A DNA stretch of 64,000 nucleotides. It comes from Polaromonas sp. (GTDB lineage: Bacteria; Pseudomonadota; Gammaproteobacteria; Burkholderiales; Burkholderiaceae_C). Below the pieces are notes generated by a model. The model had not been told where the DNA came from and did no database searches. It saw nothing but the letters and a program-made list of their open reading frames with translations. Position numbers and translations under genes: made by a program. Position 1 is the stretch's first letter. Each line of letters starts with the position of its first letter. The stretch spans positions 1 through 64,000 of the forward strand of contig JAAFJF010000008.1 in NCBI GenBank assembly GCA_013298815.1. The letters run 5' to 3'. Of the stretch, positions 59,261 to 64,000 are shown piece by piece.

Positions 59261-60616
59261 TCAAGAATTTTGCGGTTTTTTCAATAAATCACACCCTTGC
59301 AGGGCTTTTGCAGCCTGTTTGATCGTCTCAAACGGCATCTTTGAGCGTTGTGCAATGTCCAGCAAGCTGTGCTGGCCGTCGGTCAAATTCAGCGTCCACA
59401 GCAGCGCCATTTCAAAGGTGGGGCGATGAATCGTCGCTCCCACGCTGCCGTACAAACCGCGTTTGCCCAATCTGGGCTCACATTTTGGGTTTTGGTTCAC
59501 CAAGATTTGGTCGTTCTCCAAAACGTCCAGCACCTTCATGTACACCTCTAGCGACTCGGCGATCTGCTGGCCGCTGACGAACGACAAATCATCCGCCGAG
59601 CTGTGGTACTGTGGAAACTTGCCGTGGGTTGAGCGTGACAAGCTGCCCACAGCCAGATTAAAACCCGGCGAGCAGTATTGCCGTTCGTCGTAGCCGTAGG
59701 GAAAAAAGTCAATCAGATTGAAGCTGTCTTTTTCAGAAGTGAGTACGTGCTTCGCGGCGCGGTCAACCGATGCATCACCTTGGCGGCTGGTTTTGTAGCT
59801 GAACTTGCCTGCATCGCCTACACAAACAACTACTAAGCCGTGCTTGATGTTCTTGGCTTTCGCCTCGTTTAGCGCCAACCAAGTGATAGAGCCTATCGTG
59901 CCGGGAATGAACAAAAAGCGGTAGGTAAAACGTGGCTTTTGATGCGGTTTCGCTCCCAAAGCCTTGATCTGTTCAATATGCCGCGCCAAATAGGTCGCCA
60001 GTGCAATGCCCGACAGGTTGTCGTTGCACAGTGAAGGGTGGCAGGTGTGGCAAGAAATCAGCACCTCATCGGCGGACTCGCCTTCAATCACGTATTCGCC
60101 GTAAGTCAGCGAACCATTTTGTAGCGTTGAATCAATCACCACCTCATACTGCTCGCCTGTATCGGCAGCCATCCAAGCATCCAGCTGGTTTTGGCTCAGG
60201 CAAAAGCCCCATTTTTCTTGGTAATAGGTGGTGCGGTAGGGAATCCAGTCCGGCTGCTCGGGCAGGGTGGTCAGGTGCGGGCGCAGCTCGGCAAGCGTCA
60301 TGCGTCGGCTCACGGGGGTGCTGTAGTTCAGCACATGCAGGTTGGAGGCTTTGAAGTCAATCACCCGCTTACCTGCAGTGTTTTTCACATACCCATCGCG
60401 AATCGCCCATTCTTTGGGCACTTCCCAGTCAAACACGGCAGTGCCAGTGGGCACTTCGTGGATGGTGATAGGCAGCAGTTTTTGAATGTGCGCCATGGTT
60501 TCCCGCACACCCGGGCCGGTAATGCTGCGGCAAATCGGGTACAGCGTTTCCACGAGCTGGTACATCTGCTCGCCAAGAGGGGCGAAATCTAGCTGGGGGT
60601 CAAAAATATCTATCAT
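59261..60616 (-). CDS. DUF4910-type aminopeptidase-like protein
   Basis: 451 residues. An M28-like zinc peptidase domain is suggested by SCHTCHPSLCNDNLSGIALATYLA (His and Asp ligands) and FIPGTIGSITWLALNE, with an inserted domain in the first half and a C-terminal winged-helix-like end (EMALLWTLNLTDGQHSLLDIAQ). Proteins of this kind occur in polysaccharide and glycan clusters, but a substrate is not known. The N-terminus MIDIFDPQLDFAPLGEQMYQ is typical. Followed downstream by a family A repeat. Confidence 0.82.
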   Translation of the reverse strand: MIDIFDPQLDFAPLGEQMYQLVETLYPICRSITGPGVRETMAHIQKLLPITIHEVPTGTAVFDWEVPKEWAIRDGYVKNTAGKRVIDFKASNLHVLNYSTPVSRRMTLAELRPHLTTLPEQPDWIPYRTTYYQEKWGFCLSQNQLDAWMAADTGEQYEVVIDSTLQNGSLTYGEYVIEGESADEVLISCHTCHPSLCNDNLSGIALATYLARHIEQIKALGAKPHQKPRFTYRFLFIPGTIGSITWLALNEAKAKNIKHGLVVVCVGDAGKFSYKTSRQGDASVDRAAKHVLTSEKDSFNLIDFFPYGYDERQYCSPGFNLAVGSLSRSTHGKFPQYHSSADDLSFVSGQQIAESLEVYMKVLDVLENDQILVNQNPKCEPRLGKRGLYGSVGATIHRPTFEMALLWTLNLTDGQHSLLDIAQRSKMPFETIKQAAKALQGCDLLKKPQNS

Positions 60617-60655
60617 GCGGCTAATTTTTTTAGTTGTTGTTCAGTAATTTCTGAA

Positions 60656-61378
60656 TCACTTCTTCATCGGTCTAATGTGCAAATCCGTCATTTCCGCTGT
60701 TTTCGGCAGCGTCAAAGCACTCAGCACCATCTGCGCCACATCTTCAGGCTGCATCAGGCTGGCGGCGTCGTAAGGTTTACCAGCCAGTTCGTGCGCCCGT
60801 TTTTGCATGATGGAGGCTGTTTTGCCCGGATAAACGCTCATCACCCGCACGCCGCTAGTATTAACCTCCAAGCGCAGGCAATCTGCTATTGATTTCATAG
60901 CTGCTTTGGTGGAAGAATAGCCGGCTAGAGTCGTGTTTGGCGCTACTGCGGCAGAGGAGTTGATAAACACGATTTGCCCCGCCCTTTGCGTCAATTGCGG
61001 CAACAAAAGCTGTGTCAGCAAAAACGGGGCACGCACGTTGACTTTGTACATCATGTCCAGTTTTGCAATGTCAAAGTCTGCGACCGTACCAATTTCTAAT
61101 GCGCCAGCGCAGTGAATCAGCAAATCCAACGGGGCTGCAGAAGCTAAAACCTCAGCCGCCAAGCGCTTGACGTCCGCCTCAACTGTTAAATCTGCCTTGT
61201 GCAGTTGCCAAGCTTCAACATTTTGTGGCCAACTGCGTGCGACGGCGTGGATGTGCGCCCCTCCAGCCGCCAAAGCCTGCGCAATGGCTAGCCCAATACC
61301 GCTAGAGGCGCCTGTGACCAAAGCGCGTTTGTTTTGAAATCGGGGTTGTACGTCGTTGTCAGATCGGTTCATCTTCAC
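60656..61378 (-). CDS. Short-chain dehydrogenase/reductase
   Basis: 240 residues: cofactor motif LVTGASSGIGLAIAQAL, HCAGALEIG (NAG-like), the active site Ser in INSSAAVAPN and YSSTKAA (Tyr-x-x-x-Lys). Classical SDR length. Substrate unknown; its place in the polysaccharide region suggests sugar or lipid modification. 39 bases upstream of the DUF4910 gene on the same strand, so the two may be co-transcribed. Confidence 0.88.
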   Translation of the reverse strand: MKMNRSDNDVQPRFQNKRALVTGASSGIGLAIAQALAAGGAHIHAVARSWPQNVEAWQLHKADLTVEADVKRLAAEVLASAAPLDLLIHCAGALEIGTVADFDIAKLDMMYKVNVRAPFLLTQLLLPQLTQRAGQIVFINSSAAVAPNTTLAGYSSTKAAMKSIADCLRLEVNTSGVRVMSVYPGKTASIMQKRAHELAGKPYDAASLMQPEDVAQMVLSALTLPKTAEMTDLHIRPMKK

Positions 61379-61413
61379 ATTGTCCCATTTTTAGCTGTGC
61401 TATTCTCGCTGCC

Positions 61414-62232
61414 ATGAATGCAGACGTCACCATCTTTTTACCGGTTTACAACGGTGCGAATTACATCAAACAAGCCATAGAGTCAGTTTTAGCGCAAAGC
61501 TACGCGAATTGGACGTTTTTAATCGTCGACAACTGCTCTACAGACAATACCGCCGAGATTTGCAAGCCGTATTTGGCCGACCCGCGCTTTCAATACATCT
61601 TGAACGAGACCAATCTGGGTGTGCACGGCAACTTCCACAAAGCGCTTAGTTTGTGTAAAACCACTTATTTTGCCTACCTGAGCCACGACGATATTTATGT
61701 ACGGCCAGACGCTTTTGCGGAAGCGCGCAGCATTTTGGAAGCAGATAAAACCTTAGCCATGGTGAACGCGCCGGTTCGCTGGCTAGACAGTAAATCCGAG
61801 TTCATCCCTAGTTTTGGCGCTTCCAACGTGGGTTTTCAGGGTAAAGTGGCGGGTAAAACCGTCGCCAAAGCCAGCATTGTTCGCTGCCGCAACTTGTACG
61901 GCATTGCGGTGCTGTCGCGGACTGAATTTGGCCAGCATTTGCAGTTGGACAAGCGCTTGCACCAAGCTTCTGATGTCAATTTCTTTGCAGGTATCGGTGG
62001 TGAAAGAGACGTTTTCGTGCTGCAAAATCCCGCTTACGCCATCCGTTTCCACCAAACCAACAACACGCTGCGCCAATACGATACGTTGATTGACGAGATG
62101 AACATCATCGCGCAAAACCACGGCATCAAATTATCGGCGCTTGAGCAAATCACGCAAAAGCTGAACGCTTACAAGGTGCGTTTGGGTAAATGGGTGTTTT
62201 ACCAAATTCTTAATCGAAGATCTGCGGCATGA
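61414..62232 (+). CDS. Family 2 glycosyltransferase
   Basis: 272 residues with the GT-A entry VTIFLPVYNGANYIKQAIESVLAQSYANW and FLIVDNCSTDNTAEIC, then YFAYLSHDDIYVRPDAF carrying the DD metal motif. No membrane helix. The stop overlaps the start of the GtrA-like gene by four bases, so this transferase and that flippase-like protein are coupled. Divergent from the SDR gene. Confidence 0.9.
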   Translation: MNADVTIFLPVYNGANYIKQAIESVLAQSYANWTFLIVDNCSTDNTAEICKPYLADPRFQYILNETNLGVHGNFHKALSLCKTTYFAYLSHDDIYVRPDAFAEARSILEADKTLAMVNAPVRWLDSKSEFIPSFGASNVGFQGKVAGKTVAKASIVRCRNLYGIAVLSRTEFGQHLQLDKRLHQASDVNFFAGIGGERDVFVLQNPAYAIRFHQTNNTLRQYDTLIDEMNIIAQNHGIKLSALEQITQKLNAYKVRLGKWVFYQILNRRSAA

Positions 62233-62627
62233 AGATCATTGAAAGCCTTAAAACGGGAATAACAGCAAGAAGTTGGCATCAGGTTTTGCGCTATTTGGTC
62301 GTCGGTGGTTTGAATACCGTCATGAGTTTTGCGGTGTATATCTTGGCGATTAAGTTGTTTAACACGCCTTTTTATTTAGCATCTCTTATTTCCATATTAT
62401 TTGGCATTGCCGTTGGCTTCAAAGTGCATGGCAAATTTGTCTTTGGTAATAAGGGTAGTTTTTGGCGCTATGTTACTTGTTGGGCGAGTATTTATGCCGT
62501 GAACACCTTGCTGATAGCGTTGATTCGTGACTACACCGGCGATATTGTTGGGCAGTTGATAGTGTTGCCGTTTACAACCCTTGCATCTTATTTTTTGCTA
62601 AAAAAACTGGTCTATAAGGCGCAATAA
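62229..62627 (+). CDS. Second GtrA-family membrane protein
   Basis: 132 residues and four transmembrane helices; LRYLVVGGLNTVMSFAVYILAI, GIAVGFKVHGKFVFGNKG and the C-terminal TTLASYFLLKKLVYK match GtrA. Coupled by ATGA to the GT2 gene upstream. The convergent gene beyond it is a large membrane protein, repeating the pattern gtrA + GT2 + polytopic protein seen at 49.4-55 kb. Confidence 0.85.
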   Translation: MKIIESLKTGITARSWHQVLRYLVVGGLNTVMSFAVYILAIKLFNTPFYLASLISILFGIAVGFKVHGKFVFGNKGSFWRYVTCWASIYAVNTLLIALIRDYTGDIVGQLIVLPFTTLASYFLLKKLVYKAQ

Positions 62628-62669
62628 ACGAATAGCTTGTTGGAGCACTAAGATTAGCTTTTTATGGCG

Positions 62670-64000
62670 TCAGTTTGGCACAATCAGTATTTTCTGAAAA
62701 AGAACGCCAATCAGTCCTGTATCGCCATAGCCCCAGAGACGTGCAGGGCTGAAGGGGGCTGCAGGTTTGAATTCAATTTTATAGACAGGCTCATCAAGCT
62801 CAAAGCTGACATTTTTGGTCTCAAACTCAGAGCCCAACATAATATCTTTGGTTTGGTTACCTATTTTGACTTGCATCGGCTTACCCACGTTCAATCCAGC
62901 AGCTTGTGCATGAATTTGTAGGGTAAATTTTTTAGGCAGTGGCTTTGCTAGCCAAACGGTCACGTGCTTTGCATGCAGTTTGTTAGACCATCTGCCAGTG
63001 CGACTCTCGTTGGTGATGGAAATGCCTGATAGCCCTGTCATGCCAGCCAGATAAACCGGCATATCTGGATCGTCTTTGCGAAAATCAATAGGATCATCAA
63101 ACCTGCCCTCCAATTGCACTGGCACGCCGTTGACCAGCTTGTAACCAATGGGTAGGATCAGCGCGTTGGCTTTGGCTAATTCTTCTTGATTCAGGGCAAA
63201 CGGCTTCAACGGCAAATAAACCAGCTGGCTGTCTTTGCTAATCAGTTTGGACTGTTTGGTTGAGGCATCAGCCGCCTGGCTGATACTTTGCTCGAGAACC
63301 TGCTCGAGCTCCGTGTGGGTGACACAGTTGTTTTTTAATCGCTCAACTTGGCTGGAAACATACTTGGCACATCTTTTGTCATTTTCAGGGCTAGCATCTA
63401 TGTACCCGCGTCGATCAATATAAATGCCTGTAAACCCCATAGCGGATACGACTGCTACTTGCTCATGCAAAGGCAGGAGTGCCAGTTTTCTGTAAAACCA
63501 GTCGCCAGCGCGTCCGCGCATGCTACCAAAACTCCATTTCAAATGTTCTGAATGCACATGCCCACGTGCTTGGTCATACGAGCCTAGATTATTCACTGCG
63601 CCATTATCAGGATAAGCCATGTAGGGCAGTTGATAGATCGCGGAATTTTTAGGGACTGATTTTTCTATGGCTTGAATAAAGGAGCTATCGTTTTTAGCTA
63701 ACTCTTGATTCATCAACAAGCACGAGTGACAAGGCTTCACGGTTTGGTCTAATATACCTAAAACCAGCAACAGGAAAGCTATTGCGATACCAGCGGCTCT
63801 CACAAAGGTGTGCTTGGCATGCTTTTGTACAAACAAGTCAATCGCCATAACAAAGGCGGCAACTGAAATAAATAATATAAAAATACTGATACGGTTCCAT
63901 GCTCGAATCGAGCTTGAAACCAACATGGCAAAGAGACTAGAGAACCCGCCCATAGTCCCCATCAGAACAAGACCCAAAGCCAAGGCCGCTAGCACTTGAA
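62670..64000 (-). CDS. C-terminal part of a large membrane protein, 5' end outside window
   Basis: At least 441 residues; the open frame continues past the window edge. Three hydrophobic helices in the first 110 residues are followed by a large soluble domain: IYQLPYMAYPDNGAVNNLGSYDQ, HVHSEHLKWSFGSMRGRAGDW, and a beta-rich end (TVWLAKPLPKKFTLQIHAQAAG). This arrangement resembles the C-termini of GT-C-type or phosphoglycerol-transferase-like proteins in polysaccharide clusters. Convergent with the gtrA-like gene. Without the N-terminal part the family cannot be settled. Confidence 0.75.
   Translation of the reverse strand, partial: QVLAALALGLVLMGTMGGFSSLFAMLVSSSIRAWNRISIFILFISVAAFVMAIDLFVQKHAKHTFVRAAGIAIAFLLLVLGILDQTVKPCHSCLLMNQELAKNDSSFIQAIEKSVPKNSAIYQLPYMAYPDNGAVNNLGSYDQARGHVHSEHLKWSFGSMRGRAGDWFYRKLALLPLHEQVAVVSAMGFTGIYIDRRGYIDASPENDKRCAKYVSSQVERLKNNCVTHTELEQVLEQSISQAADASTKQSKLISKDSQLVYLPLKPFALNQEELAKANALILPIGYKLVNGVPVQLEGRFDDPIDFRKDDPDMPVYLAGMTGLSGISITNESRTGRWSNKLHAKHVTVWLAKPLPKKFTLQIHAQAAGLNVGKPMQVKIGNQTKDIMLGSEFETKNVSFELDEPVYKIEFKPAAPFSPARLWGYGDTGLIGVLFQKILIVPN

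Noticed and set aside
60886-60935. Family A-like match inside the SDR gene
   Set aside because: The similarity falls on codons of the SDR active site (GYSSTKAAMKSIA), which is conserved for function; the central AGGCAGTAAATACG box is missing, so it is probably coincidence.
1-64000. CRISPR arrays, insertion sequences, prophage or rRNA genes
   Set aside because: No regularly spaced repeats, transposase, integrase, phage structural genes or rRNA sequence were seen; the short interspersed repeats carry no genes.

Overview
The window is chromosomal DNA of a betaproteobacterium, most likely a Comamonadaceae member (Rhodoferax/Polaromonas-like). Evidence: the ribosomal proteins are Burkholderiales-type, the gene run mpl-tlpA-accBC-prmA-zinc-ribbon gene-PfkB kinase-histone-nrdBA is a Comamonadaceae-like neighbourhood, and short interspersed repeats characteristic of that family are scattered throughout. 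The first base lies inside rplB and the last inside a large membrane-protein gene, so both ends are cut.

Layout. 1-3.3 kb: distal S10 operon (rplB-rpsS-rplV-rpsC-rplP-rpmC-rpsQ), closed by a terminator. 3.4-10.1 kb: peroxiredoxin, acetyltransferase, a divergent cytochrome b561/cytochrome c' pair, a TlpA-like thioredoxin, then DAHP synthase behind a short aromatic-residue-rich leader ORF with a complete attenuator, an M61 peptidase and a YegP protein. 10.2-15.8 kb: a minus-strand operon arsS-GT2-GT1-arsM-pit (putative arsenosugar biosynthesis) divergent from an MTA phosphorylase gene. 15.8-17.7 kb: dsbC and a UbiH-type hydroxylase. 17.8-22.6 kb: an accessory zone with a MazEF-type pair, a MOSC protein, an MNT/HEPN pair and an AT-rich three-gene cassette (PUA-like protein, HNH nuclease, zinc-ribbon protein) lying between two 78-bp direct repeats. 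22.7-30.6 kb: ychF, tRNA-Met(CAU) and a hexarate (galactarate/glucarate) catabolic cluster. 30.6-41 kb: miaB, ffh, a CcsA-like protein, ampD, nrdA/nrdB with NrdR boxes, and a frameshifted lysine/alanine-rich histone gene. 41-48.5 kb: PfkB kinase, prmA, accBC, mpl. 48.5-64 kb: a cell-surface polysaccharide region with two GtrA/glycosyltransferase modules, tandem large membrane proteins and a CDP-sugar branch.

Two families of short interspersed repeats cut across this layout. Family A (about 55 bp; GCTAT-N6-ATAGC followed by a conserved box close to AGGCAGTAAATACGCCGGCT) has 12 copies here: nine between genes, mostly at convergent gene ends, and three inside coding sequences, all read in the same phase. 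Family B (GC-rich palindrome) has two copies, both inserted in frame, in garD and mpl. The strongest candidates for new biology are the DAHP-synthase attenuator, the in-frame repeats (one forms a signal peptide), the three-gene cassette, and the 7-bp duplication that breaks the histone gene.
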